DNA of 64,000 bases from Halomonas sp. A40-4. Its GTDB lineage: Bacteria > Pseudomonadota > Gammaproteobacteria > Pseudomonadales > Halomonadaceae. Within the stretch, counting starts at the first letter, position 1. Every line of letters begins with the position of its first letter. Both the position numbers and the translations under genes were made by a program. The notes under the pieces were generated by a model. The model did not search any database. It was not told where the DNA came from and saw only the letters and a list, made by a program, of their open reading frames with translations. The DNA lies in contig NZ_CP065230.1 of the NCBI RefSeq assembly GCF_015767635.1, forward strand, positions 744,001-808,000, written 5' to 3'. This document shows, piece by piece, positions 1-10,717 of the stretch.

Positions 1-2035
<2,035 letters not shown>

Positions 2036-2036
<1 letters not shown>

Positions 2037-2311
2037 TGAGCCGATTTATTGAAGTACCCGCCAGAATGCTGCCGCAGGAAACCCTGGATGCCCTGCTCGA
2101 GGCGTTTGTGACTCGTCAGGGCTACGACACGACCGATACCACGGGCGAGGGCATGCATGGCTGGGTTGCGCAGCTTAAAAAGCAGCTTGAGCGCAATGAG
2201 CTGATCATTGCCCACGACCTTGAGCTAGAGATGACCGAGGTGATGACTCTCGCCCAGTGGCGGTCATTTGGCCGGGATATCGCCGACGACGAAGAAGAAG
2301 GCGATATCTAG
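2036..2311 (+). CDS. YheU-family (UPF0270) small protein
   Basis: A 91-residue acidic cytosolic protein of the YheU/UPF0270 family, whose biochemical role is not established. The N-terminal pattern (FIEVPA, then ETLDALLEAFVTRQG) and the block of heptad-like residues around LKKQLERNE are typical. The ATG at 2036 overlaps the ligA stop; the frame is open further upstream inside ligA, but the family begins at this ATG. It carries a longer acidic tail (DDEEEGD) than the enterobacterial members. It is convergent with mnmC, with only 7 bases between them. Confidence 0.8.
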
Positions 2312-2318
2312 CGGCGGC

Positions 2319-4325
2319 TCAGGCCCTCTCACTCCGAATAATCGCGCTGATAAGCCGCCGCCCCGGGTGGAGGTGGTCGACCAGCGGCAACTCCAACGGC
2401 TGCGGGTCGTCGCTGATACGCGAGGCAATCACCTCGGCGCACAGCGGCGCGCTGGCAAGCCCACGGGAACCGTGGGCGGTGGATATCCACAGCCCCGGGT
2501 AATGCTCCCCCCGTGTATCAGGCACTTTCGAGGCGTCCTTGCCTAATGCTTGATACGCCTCCTGCCAGGATTCAGCTACCGGCACCGGCCCTGCATAGGG
2601 GCTTTTGTCCGGGCTTGCCGCACGCACGGCGGCCCGGCCCTCGAGTGATTCGGAGCTGAGCTCAACGCCTGATGCCTCAAGAGCCGCCACCCAGTCGGGC
2701 AATGCCTGTCGCAGCTCGTCAATATTGCGCTGGTGGTCGTCATGGGTGACGTGGCGGGTGTCGTTATTGGGTACAAAGCTGGCGCCAAAGGTCAGCACTC
2801 CATCCACAGGCGGTGAAACATAGCCGCCAGCGCAAACTACCCGCTGAGGCGCTTGCACGTCTTCGGGCAGCGTCACTTCGCTGACCTGGCCGCGCACCTG
2901 CTGGAGCGGCAGTTGTGTGGTTTGCGCAAAGTGGTTGGCCAACTGGGCGTTGGCGATCACGACCTGGTCGGCACTGACGGTATCGCCGTTGGTCAGGTCG
3001 AGCTGCCAATGCTGCCCGTCCCGCTGCAACTGCCTCACGTTCCCCTGAATAATGCTGATAAGCGGATGGGCGAGCAGCTGCTCGCAGAGCGTTTTGGGGT
3101 GTACCCAGCCTGCCTGGGGATAAAACAGCGCCTGCCGGGCACTGATCGGCACCCCGGCAAGCTCGCTCAGGTTTTCCGTATGGGCCGACACCACCGCTTC
3201 AGGCAGCGCATGGTACGCCATGAAGCGCTGCTGGCGGCGGGCTTCCTTATCGCTTAACGCCAGCTGTACCACGCCGCTTTGCTGCCATACAGGCGTATCC
3301 GTGGCTAGCTGCCCAAGCCAGCGCTGGGAATACATCAACCCGGCCAAATAAAACCGGCTTTGATGGTTCGTCTCGGCGGCCAGTTTGACGTATAGCGCCC
3401 CTTGGCGATTGCCTGAGCCGCCCGCACCGGGTGCCTCACGCTCTACCACGCTGACCTTGATCCCACGCCTGGCAAGGGCGGCGGCGACACTGGCCCCGGC
3501 GATGCCCGCGCCGATCACGGCAACATGTCGGTTATCCAGGCCTGCAGGCGGCGTAAACCATGGCGTGGCGCGGCGGCGCGTATCGCTGGGTGGCACGGCG
3601 ATCGCGCCTGCCAGCATTTCCCGCTTGCGTCCAAAGCCCGGCACTTTTTGCCACCCAAACCCGGCGGCTTTCAGCCCGCGTTTGACGATACCGGCGCAGG
3701 TGAAGGTGGCGAATGTCGCCCCGGGGCGTGAGCGCGCCGCCATGGCCTCAAATAGCTCAGGTTGCCACATCTCAGGGTTCTTGGAAGGTGCAAAGCCATC
3801 CAGAAACCAGGCGTCGACCTGGCCATCCAACTGCGACAGGCGCTCGGTGGTGTCACCAAAATGCAGATCCAGCGTCACGCGTTCGCTCAGGTGCAAACGG
3901 TGGATGCCGCTGACCGCTTCGGGCCACTGGTCGCAAAGCACCTGTGCATAAGTGGCAAGCGACGGCCATGCGCTCAACGCGCGGATAAGCGAGGTGCGAT
4001 CCAGGGGAAACTTCTCTGTGGATAACAGGTGAAGCCGGGCGTGGGCCGGTGCATGCGCGGCAAAGCAGGCCCAGGCACACAGCATATTCAGCCCGGTGCC
4101 AAAGCCGGTCTCGCCGATCACAAAGGCACGCCGCTGCTGCCACTCGGTAAAGCGAGCAGGCAGGTGGTTGGCGTTGATAAACACGTGCTCGGTTTCAGCG
4201 CGGCCGTTATCACGGGAAAAATAAACGTCGTCGAAGGCGTCCGAGTGCGGCGCCGCGTCGTTCCAGGTGAGCGACGGCGACGTCAGCGCCGCCAGAGGCG
4301 GCAAAGGGTAAGGGTGTTGCGTCAC
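2319..4325 (-). CDS. mnmC: Bifunctional tRNA mnm5s2U biosynthesis protein MnmC
   Basis: Carries out the last two steps in making 5-methylaminomethyl-2-thiouridine at tRNA wobble position 34. The N-terminal half is the SAM-dependent methyltransferase (GETGFGTGLN around residue 72 and the DGFAPSKNPEMW block near residue 175). The C-terminal half is an FAD-dependent oxidoreductase that removes the carboxymethyl group, with a dinucleotide-binding GAGIAGAS motif near residue 271 and a VRAASPDKSPYAGP-type block near the end. The length of 668 residues is normal for the fused enzyme. It ends tail to tail with the YheU-family gene. Confidence 0.95.
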   Translation of the reverse strand: MTQHPYPLPPLAALTSPSLTWNDAAPHSDAFDDVYFSRDNGRAETEHVFINANHLPARFTEWQQRRAFVIGETGFGTGLNMLCAWACFAAHAPAHARLHLLSTEKFPLDRTSLIRALSAWPSLATYAQVLCDQWPEAVSGIHRLHLSERVTLDLHFGDTTERLSQLDGQVDAWFLDGFAPSKNPEMWQPELFEAMAARSRPGATFATFTCAGIVKRGLKAAGFGWQKVPGFGRKREMLAGAIAVPPSDTRRRATPWFTPPAGLDNRHVAVIGAGIAGASVAAALARRGIKVSVVEREAPGAGGSGNRQGALYVKLAAETNHQSRFYLAGLMYSQRWLGQLATDTPVWQQSGVVQLALSDKEARRQQRFMAYHALPEAVVSAHTENLSELAGVPISARQALFYPQAGWVHPKTLCEQLLAHPLISIIQGNVRQLQRDGQHWQLDLTNGDTVSADQVVIANAQLANHFAQTTQLPLQQVRGQVSEVTLPEDVQAPQRVVCAGGYVSPPVDGVLTFGASFVPNNDTRHVTHDDHQRNIDELRQALPDWVAALEASGVELSSESLEGRAAVRAASPDKSPYAGPVPVAESWQEAYQALGKDASKVPDTRGEHYPGLWISTAHGSRGLASAPLCAEVIASRISDDPQPLELPLVDHLHPGRRLISAIIRSERA

Positions 4326-4416
4326 GCAGTCATCCGTGTTGCAGAAAGATGGTTAAAAAATGACCAATTTGTGAATAGGGGCGTTATTCCTGGCTTAGGG
4401 AAATGCGTCCGCCGTG

Positions 4417-4449
4417 TTTTCACAGAGTTTTCCACAGCCTCTGTGAAAA
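4417..4449. repeat. Perfect 11-bp inverted repeat with DnaA-box-like spacer
   Basis: TTTTCACAGAG (4417-4427) and CTCTGTGAAAA (4439-4449) are perfect complements around an 11-base spacer that contains TTTTCCACA, which fits the relaxed DnaA box TTWTNCACA. It sits in the 157-base gap between mnmC and the YciI-family gene. The arms run T-rich to A-rich, the opposite of an intrinsic terminator, so a protein-binding site is more likely. Function unknown. Confidence 0.5.
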
Positions 4450-4482
4450 AGCCGACGGACCCTCCATATTCACTCGTCAGGG

Positions 4483-4782
4483 TCAAGGTAAAACTTTCTT
4501 GAACGGCTTGACGGTCACCTGGGAATAAACACCGGCAATGACGTAGGGGTCGGCATCGGCCCAGCTTTTGGCGTCTTCCAGGCTGCCGAACTCGGCAATC
4601 ACCAGGCTGCCGCTGAAGCCCGCTTCGCCAGGGTCATTGGCATCAATGGCCGGGTGGGGGCCTGCGAGCACCAGGCGCCCTTCGTTGCGCAAGGCTTCCA
4701 GCCGCGCTAAATGGTCAGGCCGGGCGGCCAGGCGGCGTTCCAGACTGTTAGCCGTATCTTCACTGATGATGGCATATAGCAT
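4483..4782 (-). CDS. YciI-family protein
   Basis: A 99-residue cytosolic protein of the YciI family (ferredoxin-like dimeric alpha/beta barrel). Several family members act as small hydrolases or dehydratases, but the substrate here is unknown. The N-terminal [10 protein letters not shown], the conserved [16 protein letters not shown] region and the C-terminal [20 protein letters not shown] segment are diagnostic. I chose the ATG at 4782 because AAGGAG lies 8 bases upstream; an ATG two codons earlier is too close to that site. It is divergent from the PHP gene. Confidence 0.88.
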   Translation of the reverse strand: MLYAIISEDTANSLERRLAARPDHLARLEALRNEGRLVLAGPHPAIDANDPGEAGFSGSLVIAEFGSLEDAKSWADADPYVIAGVYSQVTVKPFKKVLP

Positions 4783-4914
4783 GTGCATAACTCCTTGAAT
4801 GAAAGAAGGAACAAAAAGGTAGGTAACCACGGCTTCAATTGACCGGATCGGTATAAGCGAGCACCATATCGCATCAACCTAAGCCTTATTCTGACAAACT
4901 CGCCACACGGCGTC

Positions 4915-5835
4915 ATGCCTATGCTCCGACTTCCTGCCACGTTTGAGACCGACCAGCGTTACCCCGTTGATTTGCATATGCATTCGACGGCCTCCGACGG
5001 TGCCTTGACGCCGACGCAACTCGTCACGCTGTGCGCCGAACGTGGGCTTACCCACATGGCGTTGACCGACCACGATACCATGGATGGCATAGCGGAGGCG
5101 GGCCAGGCGGCGGTATCCACAGGTATGTGCCTGCTGCCCGGTTGTGAGTTATCCACTCGCTGGCAGGGTATCAATATTCACATGGTGGCGCTGATGCCGG
5201 GCGGCCTCCAGGGCCCGCTGGTGGAAGGGTTGATCCATCAGCGTGAGGCGCGTATCAAACGCGCCGAGGTGATTGCCGAGCGGCTTGAAAAGGCCGGTCT
5301 GACTGACGCCCTGGCCAAGGCCCGCGAGCAGGCCGGTAGCGACCGGCCACTAGGTCGCCCCGACTTTGCCCGAGCCCTGGTGGCAGACGGCATGGTGGCC
5401 GATTGGGCCAGCGCCTTTAAGCGCTTTTTGGGCAGCGGCAAGAAAGGCGATGTAAAGGCCCATTGGCCTGAAATCAGCGACGCGGTGGGCTGGGTTGTCG
5501 CCTCAGGCGGCGTGGCGGTGCTGGCTCATCCGCTGCGACACGGCCTGACCCGGCGCAAGCGTGGCCTGTTGATGGATACCTTTCAGGCAGCCGGCGGCCA
5601 GGCGGTGGAACTGGTCAGCGGCCAGCAAAATCCGGACAGCACCCGGGATCTGGCGCGCCAACTGGTCGAACGCGAGTTATACGCCTCGATGGGCAGTGAC
5701 TTTCACTTTCCCGGCAGCCACGCCGCCCCTGGCAGCATGAGCATGATACCGCGAACCGCAGCGCCGCCTATCTGGCAGCATCCGCGTTTACGCCACCTGC
5801 AGGACGCACCGGCTGGGCCTCTCGCCGCTGCATAA
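4915..5835 (+). CDS. rnm: PHP-domain phosphoesterase (YciV/TrpH/RNase AM type)
   Basis: A 306-residue metal-dependent phosphoesterase of the PHP superfamily. E. coli homologues act as a 5'-3' exonuclease (RNase AM) that trims ribosomal RNA 5' ends and degrades short oligonucleotides. Metal-binding motifs HMHSTASDG (about residue 21) and LTDHDTMDG (about 51) are intact, and the later AHPL and MGSDFHFPG motifs supply the remaining ligands. The next gene is a YciO-family gene 48 bases downstream, the conserved yciV-yciO pairing of Gammaproteobacteria. An operon is likely. Confidence 0.9.
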   Translation: MPMLRLPATFETDQRYPVDLHMHSTASDGALTPTQLVTLCAERGLTHMALTDHDTMDGIAEAGQAAVSTGMCLLPGCELSTRWQGINIHMVALMPGGLQGPLVEGLIHQREARIKRAEVIAERLEKAGLTDALAKAREQAGSDRPLGRPDFARALVADGMVADWASAFKRFLGSGKKGDVKAHWPEISDAVGWVVASGGVAVLAHPLRHGLTRRKRGLLMDTFQAAGGQAVELVSGQQNPDSTRDLARQLVERELYASMGSDFHFPGSHAAPGSMSMIPRTAAPPIWQHPRLRHLQDAPAGPLAAA

Positions 5836-5883
5836 GCTAAGGTAGGCGGTAGGACCACTAATATCCACAGGCAGGAGTACGCC

Positions 5884-6507
5884 ATGAGCCAATACTTTCA
5901 GATTCATCCCGAGAATCCGCAAAAACGCCTGATCGACCAAGCCATCGAGATTATTCGCAAAGGCGGCGTGGTGGCGTACCCCACCGATTCCGGCTACGCG
6001 CTGGGTTGCCACCTGGGCGAGAAAAAAGCCATCGAGAAAATCAAATGGCTGCGCTCGCTGGACGACAAGCACAACTTCACCCTGGTGTGCTCGGACCTGT
6101 CGCAGATCGGCACCTACGCCAAGGTCGATAACGACGTGTTCCGGCTGCTCAAGGCGCATACGCCTGGCCCCTACACCTTCATTCTAGACGCCAGCACCGA
6201 AGTGCCACGCCTGCTCCTGCACCCCAAACGGCGTTCTATCGGTGTTCGCGTGCCCGACCACCGCATCACCCACGCGCTCCTGGATGCACTGGGCGAGCCG
6301 CTGATGAGCGTCACCCTGATTCCCGTCGGCGAGGACCTGCCAATGAGCGACGCCGAGGATATCCGCGAGCGCTTTGGGGCACACCTGGACCTGATCATTG
6401 ACGGTGGCGCCTGCCACCTGGACCCCACCAGCGTCATCGACCTGCGCGAACTGCCGCCCAAGATCGTCCGCGAAGGCCGCGGGGATGTCACGCCCTTTAC
6501 CGTTTAA
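5884..6507 (+). CDS. yciO: YciO-type Sua5/YrdC family protein
   Basis: A 207-residue protein with the YrdC/Sua5 fold (threonylcarbamoyl-AMP synthase family). The YciO branch binds RNA-like ligands, and its activity is less certain than that of TsaC. Visible features are GGVVAYPTDSGYALGC near residue 22, KRRSIGVRVPDH near residue 115 and the C-terminal TSVIDL motif. AGGAG lies about 6 bases before the ATG. It follows the PHP gene on the same strand, as in E. coli trpH-yciO. Confidence 0.88.
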   Translation: MSQYFQIHPENPQKRLIDQAIEIIRKGGVVAYPTDSGYALGCHLGEKKAIEKIKWLRSLDDKHNFTLVCSDLSQIGTYAKVDNDVFRLLKAHTPGPYTFILDASTEVPRLLLHPKRRSIGVRVPDHRITHALLDALGEPLMSVTLIPVGEDLPMSDAEDIRERFGAHLDLIIDGGACHLDPTSVIDLRELPPKIVREGRGDVTPFTV

Positions 6508-6564
6508 GTGGTTGATCTGTTAAGCGCTTGAATGCTTAACGTCCTCATCGTCTAACGGCGCGCC

Positions 6565-7503
6565 TCAGGTGTCACTATCCTGGGGCGCGTTTTTATCTGT
6601 GTCGTCGCCGTTGTCGTCTTTCTTCTTTTCTTCTTTCTTTTCTTCCTCTTTCTTGCGCGGGTCTTCACTGTGTTCATCCAGCCAGGTGCCGCAGCGCAGG
6701 CAATAGTAGGCGCGTTTTTCGTGGCGCTCGTGGCCGCAACCTGGGCAGGCTTCTTCAGAGTAGCGATCCTCGCGGATCGAACGTATGACCTGGGCGGAGA
6801 ACACCCCGGTGGGCACGGCGATGATCGAGTAACCGAGCAGCATCAGCACCACGGTGATGGATTTGCCTAACGGCGTTGCCGGCACGATGTCGCCGTAGCC
6901 TACCGTGGTCATGCTGACGATCGCCCAGTAGATCGACATGGGAATACTGGTAAAACCGGCTTCTGGCGATTCGATCACATACATTAGCGCCGCAAACAGC
7001 GTGACCACCATGAAAATGCTGAAGAAGAACAGCAGGATCTGGCGCAGGCTGCGCTTTAACGCATCGATCAGCAGCCGCGCTTCACCGACAAACTCCATCA
7101 ACCGCAGAATGCGGAAGATCCGCAATACCCGCAGGATTCGCACAATCACCAGACCGTGGGCGCCGGGTATCAGCAATACCAGCCAGGTGGGCAGGATGGC
7201 GATCAGATCGACAATACCGTAAAAGCTTTTCAGGTAGAGCGTGGGGCGCTCAAGGCAGTAAAGGCGCAGCAACAGCTCGATGCTGAACAGGATGGTGAAT
7301 ATCCACTCCAGGACATAAAAAAGCATGCCGTAGCGCTCGGCATAGGCCTCAACGCTATCCAGTAATATGACCCCGACGCTGAGCAGGATCGCCAGAATCA
7401 AGCCAATGTCAAAGGCTTTGGCACCCGGCGTATCGGACTCGAAAATGATGTGGAAAAGCTGCGCGCGAAGTCCCTCTGCGCCAGGTTTTAATGAAAGATT
7501 CAT
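6565..7503 (-). CDS. Voltage-gated-type potassium channel with C-terminal zinc ribbon
   Basis: A 312-residue inner-membrane ion channel subunit with six transmembrane segments. The arginine-rich S4 helix reads VRILRVLRIFRILRLMEF, and the selectivity filter TTVGYGD is complete, so it should conduct K+. After S6 the cytosolic tail has a CPGC...CLRCG zinc-ribbon-like pair and then a highly charged K/E/D tail. I used the ATG at 7503 because the sequence upstream of it overlaps the CYTH gene region and is not membrane-like. The gating stimulus cannot be told from sequence. Confidence 0.88.
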   Translation of the reverse strand: MNLSLKPGAEGLRAQLFHIIFESDTPGAKAFDIGLILAILLSVGVILLDSVEAYAERYGMLFYVLEWIFTILFSIELLLRLYCLERPTLYLKSFYGIVDLIAILPTWLVLLIPGAHGLVIVRILRVLRIFRILRLMEFVGEARLLIDALKRSLRQILLFFFSIFMVVTLFAALMYVIESPEAGFTSIPMSIYWAIVSMTTVGYGDIVPATPLGKSITVVLMLLGYSIIAVPTGVFSAQVIRSIREDRYSEEACPGCGHERHEKRAYYCLRCGTWLDEHSEDPRKKEEEKKEEKKKDDNGDDTDKNAPQDSDT

Positions 7504-7531
7504 CAGGCCGTCCTGAAAAAGGCTGTGAGCG

Positions 7532-8419
7532 CTAGCGTAGCGCGGTTTGATGCGCCATGCGATGGGCAAGGGCCAGTGCGGCCTTGGCATACGTCACGCT
7601 TGGCTGGCCGGTGCTTCCCAGCGCATCGCGCATGGCGCTTGCGTCATCACGGGCCTGGTCGGTGAGCGCCGGATCGGCGGCCAGCATGGCAAGTGCCTCC
7701 TGAGCTGCCGCCAAGTGCTCGGCGCGGTGGCTGTCATGGTAGGCATCAAGCGCCAGCGTTGCCCGGTGCATCCATTGCGCGGCGGCGTCAGCGTCGGGAA
7801 GCGGCCATTGCTGGGCGGCGAGGGCGTTGCCACGGGCGGCCTTGCTGGTGTCTGAAGGGCGCAGGGGAACGCTTTCGGCGATCGCCTGGGCCAGCGACCA
7901 GAGTGCCTCGGGCGCGCCGTGTTTAAGCTCGAGTTCCGCTTCGCAGATGATCGCCTGATGCCCGCCGCTGTGAATCCTGCCTTCATCCAGTGCCAGTTCG
8001 ATATGGCTGTCCTGCCACATCACCTGCCAGCTCCACCGTTCAAAATCGGTGCTCAGCTGAGGCTGCAGCGTGGGAATTGCCTCGCCCAGGGCGCCCTGAA
8101 ACGGCGGGAGCTCGGCAAGCCCTTGGGTATCCAGGTGGCGTGTCGTCAGCGGCCATTCCCACTCATGGCGTTGCGAAAACCCGCCGCCGCCGTGGCCGGC
8201 GGTCTTGACGGTATGCAGCACCTGATCGTCCACCTGACGCAGACGCACCGCGATGCGCGCCTGGGCAAGTGCTCCCCCAGGGGTGTCGTAATAGGTGTTG
8301 GTCAGGGTTTGCCGACTGGGTGTCAGGGTCTGCAACAGGGGGTACTGGCGCAGGGCCACCGGCCCCTCTGGGGACAGGGCAAGCTTCAGTTCAATCTCGG
8401 TTGGCTCTGAGGGTTTCAT
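7532..8419 (-). CDS. CYTH-domain inorganic triphosphatase
   Basis: A cytosolic enzyme of the CYTH/triphosphate tunnel family that hydrolyses triphosphates (related to E. coli YgiF). The N-terminal signature EIELK (ExExK) is at residues 8-12, and further tunnel residues lie in the RLRQ, TVKT and HEWEW segments. The last 90 residues are a helical, alanine-rich extension, much shorter than a full CHAD domain. The start chosen is the ATG at 8419, which begins MKPSEPTEIE. It lies 28 bases upstream of the channel gene on the same strand, so the two may be co-transcribed. Confidence 0.85.
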   Translation of the reverse strand: MKPSEPTEIELKLALSPEGPVALRQYPLLQTLTPSRQTLTNTYYDTPGGALAQARIAVRLRQVDDQVLHTVKTAGHGGGGFSQRHEWEWPLTTRHLDTQGLAELPPFQGALGEAIPTLQPQLSTDFERWSWQVMWQDSHIELALDEGRIHSGGHQAIICEAELELKHGAPEALWSLAQAIAESVPLRPSDTSKAARGNALAAQQWPLPDADAAAQWMHRATLALDAYHDSHRAEHLAAAQEALAMLAADPALTDQARDDASAMRDALGSTGQPSVTYAKAALALAHRMAHQTALR

Positions 8420-8555
8420 GACAATTGCCACCTCTATACTATGACATTTAGGTTAAATTTTAATGACGTTATGAACTTTTCATGACGGCGGCAGATGCAC
8501 TCTCTATACTATTGCCGCCATTTCCCGGCTTCCCGAAAAAAGGCGTAAAGGCTTT

Positions 8556-9236
8556 ATGGTTACTTCCAACCCTTTTTCCTCGATGTTTGGCCGCTCGCCA
8601 TTCCAGCCGCTGCTCGCTCACATCGTCAAGGCAAACGAATGTGCCGATCAACTCCTGCCCTTCTTCGAAGCGACGCTGGCAGGCGATTGGGAGAGCGCTG
8701 CGCAACTACGCGAAAACGTCACCCGTTTAGAACACGATGCCGACGTACTCAAGACCGAGTTACGTCTGAACCTGCCTAACACCATGTTCTTGCCTGTTTC
8801 GCGCTCCGATCTGCTCGACCTGATCAGCGTACAGGACAAGATTGCCAATAAAGCACGCGACATTACCGGCATTATGCTGGGCCGTAAAATGACCGTGCCT
8901 GACGAGTTGGCTGACCCCATGCGTGACTATATCCGCACCAGCGTGGCCTGTGTGGCGCAAGCCCGCCAGGCGCTGGAAGAACTCAAGGACCTGTTGGAGT
9001 CAGGCTTTGGGCGCAACGTATCGGATGTCATGCACAACATGATCCGCGAACTGCATACCCTTGAGCACCAGGCCGATGGTCAGCAAGTCGCGATCCGCCG
9101 TCAGTTGTTCAGTCTGGAAAGCGAGCTACCGCCGGTCGATGTGGTCTTCCTCTACCAGATCATTGATTGGGTAGGCGAACTTTCCGACCGCGCCGAACGG
9201 GTCGGTAGCCGCCTGCAGATCATGACCGCCAACTAA
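8556..9236 (+). CDS. DUF47/TIGR00153 PhoU-like protein (Pit accessory)
   Basis: A 226-residue all-helical cytosolic protein of the DUF47 family, distantly related to PhoU and usually encoded next to low-affinity phosphate transporters, whose activity it is thought to modulate. The N-terminal segment FGRSPFQPLLAHI and the central repeat of acidic helices fit the family. It is followed 45 bases later by a Pit transporter in the same direction, the standard pairing. It is divergently transcribed from the CYTH gene across a 136-base promoter region. Confidence 0.92.
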   Translation: MVTSNPFSSMFGRSPFQPLLAHIVKANECADQLLPFFEATLAGDWESAAQLRENVTRLEHDADVLKTELRLNLPNTMFLPVSRSDLLDLISVQDKIANKARDITGIMLGRKMTVPDELADPMRDYIRTSVACVAQARQALEELKDLLESGFGRNVSDVMHNMIRELHTLEHQADGQQVAIRRQLFSLESELPPVDVVFLYQIIDWVGELSDRAERVGSRLQIMTAN

Positions 9237-9281
9237 TTTGTGATCCAAACCTAATACCTGATCCCAACCAAGGGAAGCGTT

Positions 9282-10547
9282 ATGCAGATCATTGCTCAGC
9301 ACGGTGATATTTTTATCATCCTGGCCTGTCTTTTCGGCTTTTTCATGGCCTGGGGCGTGGGGGCCAACGACGTGGCCAACGCCATGGGTACCTCGGTCGG
9401 CTCCAAGGCCATCACCATCAAACAGGCAATCCTGATTGCCATTGTGTTTGAGTTTCTAGGTGCCTGGCTTGCGGGCGGCGAAGTCACCAATACCATCCGC
9501 AAGGGCATTATCGATCCTGAACTGCTGCAGGGGGAACCACAACTGCTGGTGTACGGCATGTTGTCGGCGCTGCTGGCAGCGGCCACCTGGCTGTTGGTTG
9601 CCTCGATGAAGGGGTGGCCGGTTTCGACCACTCACTCGATTGTGGGTGCGATTGTCGGCTTTGCAGTGGCAGGCCTGGGGGCCGAGGCCGTCGACTGGGG
9701 GGCGGTCGGTAATATCGCCGCGAGTTGGCTGGTGTCGCCGCTATTGGCCGGTACGGCCGGTTTCGTGCTGTTTAAGTCGGTCCATCACCTGGTGTTTGAA
9801 GACCGCAACCCACTGGCAGCCGCCAAGCGTTATCTGCCCGCCTATGTGTTCCTGGTAGGCTTTGTCGTCTCCATGGTCACCATGACCAAGGGCCTGAAAC
9901 ACGTTGGCCTGAATCTTTCGTTTGGCCAGAGCCTGGTGATCTCGTTGATCCTGGGCGGGTTGCTCGCCGGTGTCGGTGTCTTGATGGAACGCCGTGTGAA
10001 GTACGTAGAAAGCAGCGATGATCACTTTGGCTATGCCAACGTGGAGCGCGCTTTTGGTGTGTTGATGATCTTTACCGCCTGCGCCATGGCCTTTGCGCAC
10101 GGCTCTAACGACGTGGCCAACGCGGTTGGCCCGCTGGCGGCGGTGATCAGCGTGGTGCAGACCGGTGGTGAGATTGGCGGCTCGGCGCTGGTCCCCTGGT
10201 GGGTACTGGTGCTAGGCGGTGGCGGTATCGTGGCCGGTCTGGTGACCTACGGTCATAAAGTGATTGCCACCGTGGGTACAGGCATCACCGAGCTGACGCC
10301 GAGCCGCGGCTTTGCCGCGACCCTGGCGGCGGCCACCACCGTCGTACTTGCGTCAGGCACCGGCTTGCCGATTTCCACCACCCATACCCTGGTTGGTGCC
10401 ATTCTGGGGGTTGGCCTGGCGCGCGGCATGACGGCGCTCAACCTGCGGGTGATCGGTACGATCGCCATGTCGTGGTTGATTACGCTGCCCGCAGGCGCGG
10501 CGCTCTCCATTCTGTTCTTCTTTATGTTCAAGGGTATGTTCGGTTAA
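9282..10547 (+). CDS. pit: Inorganic phosphate transporter, PiT family
   Basis: A 421-residue inner-membrane low-affinity phosphate permease coupled to a cation. The two inverted PiT signature repeats are present: GANDVANAMGTSVGSKA near residue 27 and HGSNDVANAVGPLAA near residue 273. Around ten hydrophobic helices surround a central loop, and the STTHS/STTHT motifs follow each signature. It sits directly after the DUF47 gene and ends at a strong hairpin at 10598, so the two genes form a complete transcription unit. Confidence 0.95.
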   Translation: MQIIAQHGDIFIILACLFGFFMAWGVGANDVANAMGTSVGSKAITIKQAILIAIVFEFLGAWLAGGEVTNTIRKGIIDPELLQGEPQLLVYGMLSALLAAATWLLVASMKGWPVSTTHSIVGAIVGFAVAGLGAEAVDWGAVGNIAASWLVSPLLAGTAGFVLFKSVHHLVFEDRNPLAAAKRYLPAYVFLVGFVVSMVTMTKGLKHVGLNLSFGQSLVISLILGGLLAGVGVLMERRVKYVESSDDHFGYANVERAFGVLMIFTACAMAFAHGSNDVANAVGPLAAVISVVQTGGEIGGSALVPWWVLVLGGGGIVAGLVTYGHKVIATVGTGITELTPSRGFAATLAAATTVVLASGTGLPISTTHTLVGAILGVGLARGMTALNLRVIGTIAMSWLITLPAGAALSILFFFMFKGMFG

Positions 10548-10597
10548 GCGGCGAGGGCAGTACAACTGACCCGGCACGCAAACGCCTGGTACCCCAA

Positions 10598-10647
10598 AGC
10601 GGCATCTTCTTTATGCATAAGTGCATTAGAAGGTGCCGCTATTTTTT
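10598..10647 (+). terminator. Rho-independent terminator after pit
   Basis: A 13-base stem, AGCGGCATCTTCT (10598-10610) with AGAAGGTGCCGCT (10628-10640), allowing G-T pairs, followed by six T (10642-10647). The loop contains a second small palindrome (ATGCATAAGTGCAT). It lies 50 bases after the pit stop. Confidence 0.85.
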
Positions 10648-10717
10648 GTGCTCTGGTAAAGTAACCGTAGTTATTAACCATAGTTCTTCCATTCACCTGC
10701 TGCCGGAGAGCGGCCCC

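Noticed and set aside
4417..4449. Intrinsic terminator for mnmC or the YciI-family gene
   Set aside because: The stem has T before and A after on the plus strand and gives no U tract on either strand after the 3' arm.
10472..10717. Upstream extension of the argA frame
   Set aside because: It runs through the pit 3' end and its terminator; ArgA homology starts at the TTG at 10718.
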